From JAFGVL01 sp963662245 (lineage in GTDB: Bacteria > Bacteroidota > Bacteroidia > Bacteroidales > Paludibacteraceae), in assembly GCA_963662245.2 (NCBI GenBank), contig CAXXVQ010000001.1, forward strand, positions 248,001-312,000: a stretch of 64,000 nt of DNA, in the 5' to 3' direction. A program made the position numbers and the translations under genes. Shown here in pieces: positions 43,422 to 54,300 of the stretch (the stretch's first letter is position 1; each line of letters opens with the position of its first letter). The notes beneath the pieces are model-generated. The model had not been told where the DNA came from and did no database searches. It saw nothing but the letters and a program-made list of their open reading frames with translations.

Positions 43422-44213
43422 TTATTCTGTAGTTAAGGTATACATTAAATATCCGAAAGAAAGAGTTGTTGTAATAGTTGAAAGCAATTGCCCAAATGAT
43501 TCAACTCGGAAAAATTGACCATTAAAATTCTGAACATAAATTACATCATTAGGTCTGATATAATAATATTCTGAATTTATAATATCTTTACTTCTTATAT
43601 CAAAAACCTTTATTTGAGTTCCAGCAGGCGTTGGCCTTAATATATGAATTTCGGAACGATCTGTTATTGTTGAAAAATCCCCTACAATTGCAAGGACTTG
43701 AAATACATTTAACTTCTCTTTTGGGATAGGAAAACGGCCATTACCTCCTTCTCCAACTAAAGTAAAATAACTATTTGCTAATCGCACATCAACATTACAA
43801 TCTAGCAAATATAGCTGCAACTTAGTTTTTAAAGTATCTTTTGCTTGTCTAGTCGTTAATCCTACAAGTTTTATTGCTCCAACAAACGGAAATTCAATAC
43901 AACTATCAGCATAAATTGTATATGAATATAAATCTTGAATAACAGCACCTTGAGTTTGAGAAGTAAACAAATCACTTGCTTCTTTATTTATTGAAGAAAC
44001 ATTTATATACAATTGGTCCCCTAACTGTAGTTTATAATCTTGAGCTACTGAATCCGCAGCATAAGATGGAATTCTATAGCTTGGTTCTTGTAAATAATTT
44101 AGTCGCTTTGAAGTAACACACGAAGAAAATAATAAAGATAAAACAGACAGAATAATTATAGACTCAACTGCCTTCACAATAACTTTATTATTTATTTTAA
44201 AATGTTTATGCAT
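43422..44213 (-). CDS. Polysaccharide export outer-membrane lipoprotein (OPX, copy 1)
   Basis: 263 residues; lipobox LLFSSC near 28-32, export domain YKLQLGDQLYINVSSINKEASDLF, SLBB-like FTLVGEGGNGRFPIPKEKLNVFQVLAIVGDF and C-terminal VESFGQLLSTITTTLSFGYLMYTL. First gene of the minus-strand operon; a -7 box lies 21 bp upstream. The two tandem OPX proteins differ mainly at the N-terminus and may form a mixed portal (inference). Confidence 0.88.
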   Translation of the reverse strand: MHKHFKINNKVIVKAVESIIILSVLSLLFSSCVTSKRLNYLQEPSYRIPSYAADSVAQDYKLQLGDQLYINVSSINKEASDLFTSQTQGAVIQDLYSYTIYADSCIEFPFVGAIKLVGLTTRQAKDTLKTKLQLYLLDCNVDVRLANSYFTLVGEGGNGRFPIPKEKLNVFQVLAIVGDFSTITDRSEIHILRPTPAGTQIKVFDIRSKDIINSEYYYIRPNDVIYVQNFNGQFFRVESFGQLLSTITTTLSFGYLMYTLTTE

Positions 44214-44234
44214 CGATAATATCTATGAGGACTG

Positions 44235-44242
44235 CAAATATA
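44235..44242 (-). promoter_or_regulatory. Bacteroidetes -7 box (TATATTTG, minus) for the OPX-wzc operon
   Basis: 21 bp upstream of the first OPX start; divergent from the prs promoter. Confidence 0.65.
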
Positions 44243-44366
44243 GTTTTTTTATGTGGTTCCATATCTAAAATGCAAAAAAGATTTAATTAGCCATTTTCTC
44301 TTTTCAACATGTTTAAAAAACCCCAAAATTTTCATTTTAATTTTAAATATGTAACACAATAAATCT

Positions 44367-44374
44367 TACCTTTG
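44367..44374 (+). promoter_or_regulatory. Bacteroidetes -7 box (TACCTTTG) for prs
   Basis: TAnnTTTG match 35 bp before prs. Confidence 0.6.
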
Positions 44375-44409
44375 TGTTCGAATTTTGAAAACACATAATT
44401 CTTATCAGA

Positions 44410-45351
44410 ATGATTAAAGAAGCACCTATTAAGGTTTTTGCAGGCACAAACTCTCGCTACCTAGCTGAAAAAATTTGTGCAAGTCTTGAATGTGACTTAG
44501 GTCAAATGAATATTCAACATTTCGCAGACGGTGAATTTGCCGTATCTTATGAAGAATCAATACGCGGAAGTTATGTTTATTTAGTTCAGTCAACTTTCCC
44601 TAACTCAGACAACTTAATGGAATTATTACTAATGATTGATGCAGCAAAAAGGGCTTCTGCTTATAAAATCATTGCTGTAATACCTTATTTTGGATGGGCA
44701 AGACAAGATAGAAAGGATAAACCTCGTGTTTCAATCGGTGCAAAACTTATTGCTGATTTATTAAGTGTTGCCGGCATTGACAGATTAATCACTATGGATT
44801 TACATGCTGATCAAATCCAAGGGTTCTTTAATGTACCTGTAGATCATCTGTATGCTTCCACAATTTTCGTGAATCACATTAGAAAGAATTTAAATCTAGA
44901 AAACCTTATTATTGCATCTCCTGATGTTGGTGGTTCAAAAAGAGCTAGTACATATTCTAAATATCTTGGTGTTCCATTAGTTCTTTGTCACAAATCTCGT
45001 GAAAGAGCAAATGTTGTTAGCGAACTTCGCGTTATTGGAGAAGTTGACGGAAAAGATGTTCTTATTGTGGATGACATGGTTGACACAGCCGGAACATTAA
45101 CAAAAGCAGCAGATGTTATGAAAGCTGAAGGAGCTAAATCAGTAAGAGCTTTAGTAAGCCACGCTATGATGAGCGACCCTGCAAGTGATAGAGTTAGCGA
45201 ATCTGCTCTTGAAGAACTTATAACTACAGATTCTATTCCTTATTGTAAAGGATGTGAAAAAGTAAAAGTTCTTTCTATTGCTGACTTATTTGCAGATACA
45301 ATTCGTCGTGTATACGAAAACGAGTCAATCAGCTCTCAGTACATTATCTAA
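44410..45351 (+). CDS. prs: Ribose-phosphate pyrophosphokinase
   Basis: Makes PRPP from ribose-5-phosphate and ATP for nucleotide, His and Trp synthesis. The 313 residues match the family. Visible motifs: PYFGWARQDRKDKPRVSIGAKL, TMDLHADQIQGFF and the PRPP loop LIVDDMVDTAGTL. Single-gene unit with its own promoter box and terminator. Confidence 0.96.
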   Translation: MIKEAPIKVFAGTNSRYLAEKICASLECDLGQMNIQHFADGEFAVSYEESIRGSYVYLVQSTFPNSDNLMELLLMIDAAKRASAYKIIAVIPYFGWARQDRKDKPRVSIGAKLIADLLSVAGIDRLITMDLHADQIQGFFNVPVDHLYASTIFVNHIRKNLNLENLIIASPDVGGSKRASTYSKYLGVPLVLCHKSRERANVVSELRVIGEVDGKDVLIVDDMVDTAGTLTKAADVMKAEGAKSVRALVSHAMMSDPASDRVSESALEELITTDSIPYCKGCEKVKVLSIADLFADTIRRVYENESISSQYII

Positions 45352-45375
45352 GAAATTAGGAAACACCAAATAAAC

Positions 45376-45406
45376 AAAAAGGTCTTCAAATTTGAAGACC
45401 TTTTTT
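45376..45406. terminator. Bidirectional terminator between prs and mutS2
   Basis: GGTCTTCAAATTTGAAGACC is a perfect 20-base palindrome with A-run before and T-run after. Confidence 0.88.
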
Positions 45407-45422
45407 AGTTTGTTAGAACAGA

Positions 45423-47888
45423 TTAAAACTCAACTATTGTTATTCCTGTACCACCTAGCTGAACATGTTCATCACAATATTTTGATATACCATTCACTGT
45501 TGCCAAATATTGGCGAATAACCTGACGAAGAGCTCCGGTTCCTGTTCCATGTAAAATGCGTACCTGTCCTACTCCAATGATAAGAGCATCGTCAATAAAA
45601 TAAGTTACAGCCTGTAATGCTTCATCAGCACGCATGCCTCTCACATCAATTTCTTGTCTAAAATTCAGTTTTCGCTGTCTAATCTCTTCTCTTGTAGAAC
45701 CTCCAAGCATAGCAACCTTTCTGGTTTCTTTCTTAACCTGCCCCTTACTTAATTTCTCAAGGTTAGTAAGTTTAACAGTCGATTTCAAAGCTCCAAAACC
45801 AACAACCGCAGTTTTTTCTTGCAATTCAATAACTTCACCAATTGCTGTTTGACCTTTTAAACGGACACTATCACCTATTAAAATCTGCTCCGGTTCAAAC
45901 GATTTATTTTTTACATCAGATTGCTGTTTTGATTTTTTATAATTCTCCCGTTCTTTAAGCTTCTGAATTTTACGCGATATTGCATCTTGCTCCCCTTCCG
46001 AAGCTTCTAAGTTTTGTTTGTATTCGTCAAGACCTTGACGGATTGCTTTTGTTCTTTCCTTTTCAGCCTGGGCTTCTTTAATTTCGCGAATAGTATTTTC
46101 AACCTTAGCATTAGAGTTTGCCAAAATATTAGCTGCATCAGATTTTGCTTGACGAATAATTTCTTTTCGTTGCCCATCAATTTTCTGCAAATCAAGCTTA
46201 TATCTATTTTCTAATTCTTCAAGACGCTTTTCTCTTTGACGAATTTGTTGACGCTTATTTTCCCAATAACGCTTATCTCTAACAATATCTTGCAAATGCT
46301 TATCAAAATCAACATGCTCCGCACCGACTTTATCTTTTGCAGCTTGAATAACACTTTCCGGCAGACCAATTTTTCGGGCAATTTCCACAGCAAATGAACT
46401 TCCGGGATTACCAATAGCTAACTGAAATAATGGCTGCATATGATGCCTATCATATAGCATTGCACCATTCACAACTCCTTGAGCTTCTTCAGCAAAGTGT
46501 TTTAAATTTGTGTAGTGAGTTGTTATTACACCAAAGGTTTTATTCTCATTAAACTCTTGCAACAAAGCTTCAGCCATTGCTCCACCAATCTGAGGTTCAG
46601 TTCCTCCACCAAATTCATCAATTAAAATTATGCTATCCGGTTTTGTATTTTTTATAAAGAATTTCATTGCCGTAAGATGTGAACTATAAGTAGACAAGTC
46701 ATTTTCAATAGACTGTTCATCACCAATATCAATAAAGATACTAGCAAACATTCCAACCTTACTACTTTCGTGCAAAGGAATAAGCAAACCTGTTTGAAGC
46801 ATATATTGCAATAAGCCAACTGTTTTCAAACAAACAGATTTCCCTCCGGCATTAGGTCCTGAGATTAATAAAATTCGTTGTTCCTGATTTAAGACAATTG
46901 ATAATGGAACAATTCCTTTTCCTTGCTTTTTTAAGGATAGATATAAAAGCGGATGAATTGCGTTCTCCCATTCAACCAAACATTCATTTATTACATTTGG
47001 CTTAATCGCATTTATGTCAATTGAGAATAATGCTTTAGCACGAATAAAATCAATAATTGCAAGGAAATTATATGATGAGAAAATATCTTCAAGAAATGGT
47101 CGCAAAAAGTTAGCAAACTCAACTAATATTTTAATAATCTCGCGGCGTTCTTCAGACTCTAACTCACGAAGTCTGTTATTATTCTCAACTACTTCAGCAG
47201 GTTCAATAAACACAGTTTTACCCGTAGCAGACTCATCATGCACAATTCCTTTTAATTTCCGTTTAAATGCTGGAGAAACGGGAATAACCAAGCGACCCTC
47301 ACGCATTGTTGGCTGTGCATCTTTTTCTACAAAACCATCAGCTTGAGCTTGACGCAATATTGATTGTAAAGAGCGAGAAACTTGTCCTTGCACTTGCAAC
47401 ATTTCCTTACGAATACGAGCAAGTTCTGACGAAGCATTATCTTTTATTCTTCCAAATTTATTTAGGATAGATTCTATTCTTTGAATAACCTCAGGAAATA
47501 CAGTAACATCTTCGATTAATGCTTTTAACTCAGGAAAGTCTTCTTCCTCTTTATCTGAAATAAATTTAACCAACAATACCACCGTCTCCAATGAACGACG
47601 CAAGTCAAATAATTCTGAGGCATCAAGATAAAGACCTTCTACACAGATTCTTGCAAGTCCCTCTCTTAAATCATACACATAGGACAAAGGAAATTCAGCA
47701 TCTTCTTCAGTAAGAATCCGCACCATTTCTTCCGTTTGAGATAGATTAGACAACACTAATTTATAATCGGACATAAACTCAAGTGAATCGACCTTCTCCT
47801 CACCTAACGGACTTACACATTTCAACTTTAACAATTCTCTGATTTTGTCAAAGCCTATTTTTGTCTCAAAATTCTGCGGGTAAAACAC
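45423..47888 (-). CDS. mutS2: MutS2-type DNA-binding ATPase with Smr nuclease domain
   Basis: 821 residues from a GTG start. MutS core and ATPase domain with Walker A LLISGPNAGGKSVCLKT (about 339-355), ILIDEFGGGTEP (Walker B), a coiled-coil clamp region rich in KRQQIRQREKRLEELENR and KERTKAIRQGLDEYKQN, and a C-terminal Smr domain (IDVRGMRADEALQAV ... VRILHGTGTGALRQVIRQYL). MutS2 proteins suppress homologous recombination and rescue stalled ribosomes in other bacteria, rather than doing mismatch repair. Confidence 0.95.
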   Translation of the reverse strand: MFYPQNFETKIGFDKIRELLKLKCVSPLGEEKVDSLEFMSDYKLVLSNLSQTEEMVRILTEEDAEFPLSYVYDLREGLARICVEGLYLDASELFDLRRSLETVVLLVKFISDKEEEDFPELKALIEDVTVFPEVIQRIESILNKFGRIKDNASSELARIRKEMLQVQGQVSRSLQSILRQAQADGFVEKDAQPTMREGRLVIPVSPAFKRKLKGIVHDESATGKTVFIEPAEVVENNNRLRELESEERREIIKILVEFANFLRPFLEDIFSSYNFLAIIDFIRAKALFSIDINAIKPNVINECLVEWENAIHPLLYLSLKKQGKGIVPLSIVLNQEQRILLISGPNAGGKSVCLKTVGLLQYMLQTGLLIPLHESSKVGMFASIFIDIGDEQSIENDLSTYSSHLTAMKFFIKNTKPDSIILIDEFGGGTEPQIGGAMAEALLQEFNENKTFGVITTHYTNLKHFAEEAQGVVNGAMLYDRHHMQPLFQLAIGNPGSSFAVEIARKIGLPESVIQAAKDKVGAEHVDFDKHLQDIVRDKRYWENKRQQIRQREKRLEELENRYKLDLQKIDGQRKEIIRQAKSDAANILANSNAKVENTIREIKEAQAEKERTKAIRQGLDEYKQNLEASEGEQDAISRKIQKLKERENYKKSKQQSDVKNKSFEPEQILIGDSVRLKGQTAIGEVIELQEKTAVVGFGALKSTVKLTNLEKLSKGQVKKETRKVAMLGGSTREEIRQRKLNFRQEIDVRGMRADEALQAVTYFIDDALIIGVGQVRILHGTGTGALRQVIRQYLATVNGISKYCDEHVQLGGTGITIVEF

Positions 47889-47940
47889 TATACAAATGAA
47901 AAATTAACAATTAATAATGAAGAATTGATTCAATAAAAAT

Positions 47941-47987
47941 CCTCACACTTACGGTTTGCAAAGTTAGCATTTTCGTATAGTGTGAGG
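47941..47987. promoter_or_regulatory. Inverted repeat bracketing the mutS2 -7 box
   Basis: CCTCACACTTACG (47941-47953) and CGTATAGTGTGAGG (47974-47987) pair at all but one bulged base. The minus-strand -7 box TAACTTTG (47959-47966) lies in the loop, 70 bp before the GTG start. Confidence 0.55.
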
Positions 47988-48013
47988 AAATCATATTTTT
48001 TATTTAGGTTAAG

Positions 48014-48337
48014 TTACGAGTTAAATCTTCGTCTTATCTTAATTATTGTAAACCCTAGAATCAATATATACATCGGAAGAAAATCTCCAACCGGCACCTC
48101 TTCAACACCAGGATCAGGAGGCAATATTGGAGCTCCACCCAACAATGGATTAGGATTAACCGCTACTTGCTCCTCTAAAAATGGATCAGATTGCAACTCT
48201 TGATAGCTTTCAGGACCTGTAGTTTCAAAAGAATAGCTAGGATATGATGCTGCAATAAGTACACTACTTAATGCAAGTAATATCAATACAAGCAATATCT
48301 TAATATTCATATATAATTTCGGAGTGATATCCAACAT
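48014..48337 (-). CDS. Small exported membrane protein
   Basis: 107 residues (98 if it starts at the second Met, 48310). An N-terminal signal/anchor helix (NIKILLVLILLALSSVLIA), a short acidic/proline-rich middle (NPNPLLGGAPILPPDPGVEEVPVGD) and a second hydrophobic end with a basic tail (FLPMYILILGFTIIKIRRRFNS). The 'VPVGD + helix + Arg tail' ending is seen in small Bacteroidetes proteins placed next to giant adhesin genes (from memory). It begins one base after the stop of the giant gene, so the two are co-transcribed. Confidence 0.7.
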   Translation of the reverse strand: MLDITPKLYMNIKILLVLILLALSSVLIAASYPSYSFETTGPESYQELQSDPFLEEQVAVNPNPLLGGAPILPPDPGVEEVPVGDFLPMYILILGFTIIKIRRRFNS

Positions 48338-48338
48338 T

Positions 48339-51300
48339 TTATTTTCCTATAAAAAGTTTAAACTGTTGATTTTGACTTTCTGTTTTAACTTTTAACAAAT
48401 ATACACCATAAAGACTTATTGGCAAGGCTTCATAATTACTTATTTGAGAAAAACTACCAATAATACGACCAGACAGATCAATTACCTCTACAGTTGCATT
48501 TCCTTTTAATCCACTAAAACTAACTTTTCCACTGTTTACTATAGCATTAATCTCATCACCAGAACTTATAGTTTGAATATCAGATGTTGCAACTCGCTCA
48601 CCAACAACTAATGCCATTCGGGTAGTTGTAGTTCCATAATTAGCCGTGAAAGTATACACTGAATCCAACATTAATTCCGTTTGAGTTCCTTTCACATTAT
48701 CTTTCAATATTACAGAAGTATAATGAGTTATTTTACCCTTTGCATCTGCAATTCTTATTTTATATGTTCCGGCTTTACCAATAAACATTGTTAATGGAAT
48801 TGACATTGTACCTGACTCAACCGGAGCTAAAGCATGTACTGCATAGTTTTTACCAGAAGAAGGAGCATATAACTGCGGTACGGTATAATCCATACTTCTA
48901 AAATCAACAGCATCCTTGCCCGGATTAAATCCAACAGTAGCGTCGTCACGGAACCGTACTCTAACTCTATCAATCTTACCATTTGTATCTTCAATGTACA
49001 AATCAATCTCGTCCATTGCAACCGGCTCACTAATAACAGCACTTCTAAACTCTAAACCTGCGGTAGCAAAACTTAGAGTAGTTCCGCCAAATGCCTGCAT
49101 AAAGAATGCCTGGAATGGATATGCAGTGTAATTATCACCCGCCATTACTACATCATAGTTATATCCATTATAAATATAAAATGGCGCTTGATCCTGAGAT
49201 GCTTGTATCAAATCAAAACCAGACGAAAATGGGTTTCCGACTAAATTCCAGCTATGGTGGGTTGTATCCGCATTAGTCGTGTATTGCGCAACTGTTTCAC
49301 TTGCTATAGATGCAAACAAATCAGTTTCACCAGCAGCGGAACTAAAGTAATATGTTTTATCTCTTTCAGTAGCTATAATATATCCCTTATTCTGTACTAA
49401 TTCAGTTGCTGGAGGATTAATCCAATATACTCCAGCACTTGCACTTGGAGTTCCTACTTGATCTCTATTATAGCCGTCATATGTACCTACATATATTTCT
49501 TTATATGTATCAGTCAAGCTACCAAAAGAGATGGTATCTCCGGTACTAACATCAGTGATTCTTGAACTTGGCACATCGTATGGCATACTCATAAAGTACC
49601 AACCTGTAGACTGTAACATTTCTTTTTTCAAGCGTACAACAGCATCAGTATTTGTTATTGTTCCACCATTATTAAACAACTGACCAGTTGAGCTATCATC
49701 AGACTCAAAAGTGATATAACCACTTGTTGGTGCAACTAAAGTCCCAATAACCTCAAGACTACATGTTTTAGCTAAAAGTAACTCGGTTCCGCTACCATCC
49801 AGAGTTAATGTACCACTCCAATTTACTCCAAAATAACCTGCAATAGAGCAGTCACCACCAATTATTGAAGAATATGCTCCTGTTGAAACAGTAGAACTAC
49901 TTACAGTAGAGAAATCTCCATCCACATCAAAGCTTTCAGCAAAATTCACTGTTATATCCGTACCACTAATATTCATGTCCCCATAAACTTTTAATGCTGA
50001 ACCAGGCATCGTTTTACTGCCCCAAGTTCCTGAAAGGATTAAGTTATAATATCCAGTAGTTGCACCATTAGGGATGATTACAGTTTGATTATTTCCGTTG
50101 TACTCAACTGTATTCACGACATTTACTGTATTCCAAGTTCCACTATTTGTTATAGTTCCGGCTATTCTAGTAATAGCATCAACAACGGGTGTTAAAGATG
50201 CTCCAGCATCAATAACTAAATTATTGAAATCATTCTCACCAGAGATAGTTGCATTTGCATTGGTAAATGTAAATGTACTTGTTGCAGGAATAATTGTTCC
50301 TCCATAATTGATTATCGCACCCGCAGCTCCATCTATAGTTAAGGAACCTGTTCCACCATTAAGAATAGCACCTGACTCAAGAGTTAGCGAATAAATAGTA
50401 GTACTTGCAGGAATTGTTGGGTCATTAGGCGTTGTTAAGGCATCCGGTATAACAACATAATCTGTACTTATTGGAGCTGTTCCTGTATCCCAGTTATTAT
50501 CGTCAGTCCAGTCAGTGCTTTCAGAACCATCCCATGTTACAATAGTTACTGATGTTTCTTCTAAACAGAATTCAGCTGCAGCAAATGAATTATCAATAAT
50601 TGCTAGCGTAGATACACCCATTGAGACATAATTATCTGAGGTATTTACACCTGCTCTACCTAATTCAGTAGTTGTTGGCCCAGAATAATCATGCTCCCAT
50701 ACAGAAAGAAGTGTTTCATCATTACCATTTAACTCCCCGTCTGTATAGTGAATAGCTCCGGTAAATGTAATTGCAGCATCTCCTCCAGTTCTAATAAAGT
50801 CAACAACACGAAGCACGGCATCACTGTCCCATGATGGAACAACCAACTGAACTTTTAGTGAGATATCTGTTGGCATTGTTAAAGCATTAGTTGGGAAGTT
50901 GATATAAGTAAATTGATTTCCAAAAGTAAGATTTGCATCAAAAGCGAAACTTGATCTCTTAATGATACCCTCAACATCTCCTAAACCAAGAGTAGTTGCA
51001 TTTGCTCCCATGGTAATTGTATTAGCTCCCATATCAAGCAAACCTTGATCTACAGATGGATTATTTGTAAGTAAGTTAAGTACTCCGTTCACAGTAAAAT
51101 CACTACTTGCAACAACACCTCCAGTATTTTGAATAGTCAAGTTATTTACAGCAGCACTAAATACACTAGCCGGAAGTGTAAGCTGAGTTGCATTGTCAAA
51201 CACAAGCGTAGCAGAAGCATTTGAAGCATCAATACTTCCAGAAGTGCGGGTTATACTAGCATCAGTATAAATAAAGGTATTTGCTCCTACGGTAAGAACC

Positions 51301-54300
51301 CCATCAGTTAAGGCTAAAGCTCCTCCAACTGTGACATCTCCACCTAAACTAATCCCATTAGCTCTATTTAGAGTTAAATCATTAAGAGTTACAGCAGGTA
51401 AGCTTGTAGCAGCACCAGAGCCCCCAATCACAATATTTGAAGAAGTTCCACCAACAAGAGTTCCTGAAGTAGTGGCAATTGCATCGTTTATTGTCAATGT
51501 ATTTGCTCCGATTGATAAGGCGCCATCAGTAAGAGTTAAATCATTAACTGTAATATCTTCAGGTAAAGTTAAACCATATGCATTATTTAACTCTAAGCCA
51601 TCCATCGTGCTATTTACGAATGCTCCAGTAGTAAAGGTTTGTACCCCACTACCTTCAAATACAACAATTTCGCCTGCATCATCAGCATCAATTATACCTG
51701 TAGTGCTTACAATTGAATCACCTCTAAAAGTCAACTTAAATCCATTTAACTCAAGAATATCAGTATTTTGATCTATTGTAATATTACCTACTGTTCTATT
51801 TTGATCTAAATAACAACTTCTATCGGGATTAGCATTAAAGATAATATTGGCTCCAGATAGAGGCACAACACCTTCATCCCAGTTAGATGCAGTGTTAAAG
51901 TCAGTACTGGTACCACCTTGCCAGTGATAATCGTTTCTTTCAAGAGCCCCCATCAATGTAGGAGTACCTCTTGTAATTCCTGAATAATCAACAGTAATTG
52001 CGGTAGGGTTAGTTATTGATAATGTTGGCTCACTTACATAATAGTCAACTGCTAAATTGCCACCTTCAGTATCAAACAATGGGTCTGCAACTACTGAGTT
52101 TACAGCTTGAGAAGTAGCTGTTTGCCAGTCACCTATTGTAGTATAATTTGTCCCTGACAATCTTCCGTGCGTACCAGCAGTTGAATACAAATCATTATAG
52201 TCTGTGGTTACATTTGTAATGCCACTTAACCAAGTTCCTAAATGATCCCCTCCAGTTCCTCCAGTTCTATTATTATAAAAGATATTACCTTCAATTACTG
52301 AAGTAGAAGCGTCATTTTCTCTATAAAAACAAGACGAACTATTTATTGTACCGGAAGTAGTCCCTGAAACATATACCGTATTAAAATAAAAATCATTATT
52401 TACTCCTGCTGTAGCATTATCCTGAATACCAAGAATATTACAGCCTAATGTTTCATCTTTACCAATATTTAAAATATTATTGGATACTGTTGTTGTTCCT
52501 GCACTTAGTTGAATTCCGTATATATAAGAAGTATTATCTGTTGACTCATTTGTCAGGTCATAAATCAGATTTGAGTTAATAGTATTAGCTGCTGCAGCTC
52601 CAGAGAAATAAATCCCTGTTACTGTAACATTTGTCGTACTTGTAGCACTTAAACCTGAAATCTCATTATTAGAAACATCAGCAACCCCATCTGTCGATGT
52701 CTGTAAAATACCAATGACAGGAGCACCGGAAGTAGTATTTGTTTGTGCAGCAGATGAGGTTAAATTTGAAACAGTATTATTTGTTACTGTATTTGTTCCA
52801 CTTGTAGTACTAATACCAATAGTAGTTCCCGTACTATCAGTTCCTGTATATGAGTTTGTTAAATTCTGAACCGTATTATTTGAAATTGTATTTGTACCAG
52901 ATCCATCAATATGAATACCACTCACATACTGTCCTGAACTTGCTGATGCTGCAGTAGAGCTTGCAAGCATATTATCGGCTGTAGGATTACCTACAGTATT
53001 TCCTGATACTACAACAGATCCTACATTAGAACCATAACCAGAAACATACTCCTTTCCGATTCCTTCAAGGCTACAAGCTACCGTTGCTGAACCAACAGTA
53101 GTCATCCCACCTATTATGTTATCATATACATTTACATCTCCTTCTGAGGAAACATAAATACCGTGTACCACACAGTCTGCAGTAGTATTAGTTACCGTAA
53201 TAGACCCTGTTCCTGAAGTGGATCCTACGATATTATCATGCACATTTGCATTTCCTTGCACTATCTCAATACCAATATACGGGTGATCATATGCTGAAGA
53301 ATAATTAATATTTTGAACCGTGTTTCCATAAATTTCGGCAGGAACAGCTATCCCCACATGAATATCCATGGTTTCGAAATAAGTGCCATATGCTGAATTT
53401 AAAGTCATGGCTGAACCGCCACATTGTGCAGCTGAGCCACCTAAATAGTTATTTGTTACAACGAAACCATTACCAGCAGTATTTTCCAAGTGAATAAAAG
53501 AGTAATGCCCCCCGGTACCAGCTGTTACAGTAGAAGTCATATAGAAACTGTTACCGCTAATTGTAAATTCGGTAGAATAGGAAGAGACAAATATTACATT
53601 ATGAATAGCTGCCGAACCAAAAACATCATAAAATTCATTATTTAGAATTTGGTTTCCTGTATTCAACGAACCAGATGATCCGTGAGAATAAACGGTATAT
53701 GCAGGTTTATTACTACCTGAGCATGTGATATAGTTATTTTGGATAATATTATCATCATTTCCGGCTCCACCAGTAGATGTTCCAAATGTGATATTACCTG
53801 ATGTAGTAGAAGCGTTAGCAGCTTTGATATACGAATATTGAACTACATTATCCTCTGCTGAGTTTATAAACTCAATAGCCGGAGAAGATGTCTCTTGCTG
53901 CTCAATTGTCATATTAGCTGTTCCGGTAAAGTTTACACGACCATCTATTGTAACATTATCGGCTCCATTTAGCTGAATTAATGCTCCCGAGAAATTTCCG
54001 CCAATACTCACACCTTGAGTCGTTGGTACAATGTTTACATAATTATAGTCAGATTTTTTTCCACCACCCATACTCTTTTTTGTTTGATAAAGAATAGCTG
54101 TGGCAGTTTCAGTAGTGCTTGTATTAATACTAATATTAATATCACCTTTATGGGTACCAATATTAATTGCATCAAAAGCCTCTTTAAGAGTATTATAGTT
54201 CGCAAAGGTAGTCCCTGAAGTGGCATTGACTGTCACTGGGTAAACAATAAACTGATCATCCTCTAAGCCAACACCAATACACAATATATTCGAAGTTTCA

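Noticed and set aside
51331..51771. 146-residue plus-strand frame inside the giant T9SS gene
   Set aside because: Shadow of the repetitive Ser/Thr/Ala-rich minus-strand protein; low complexity and no start context.
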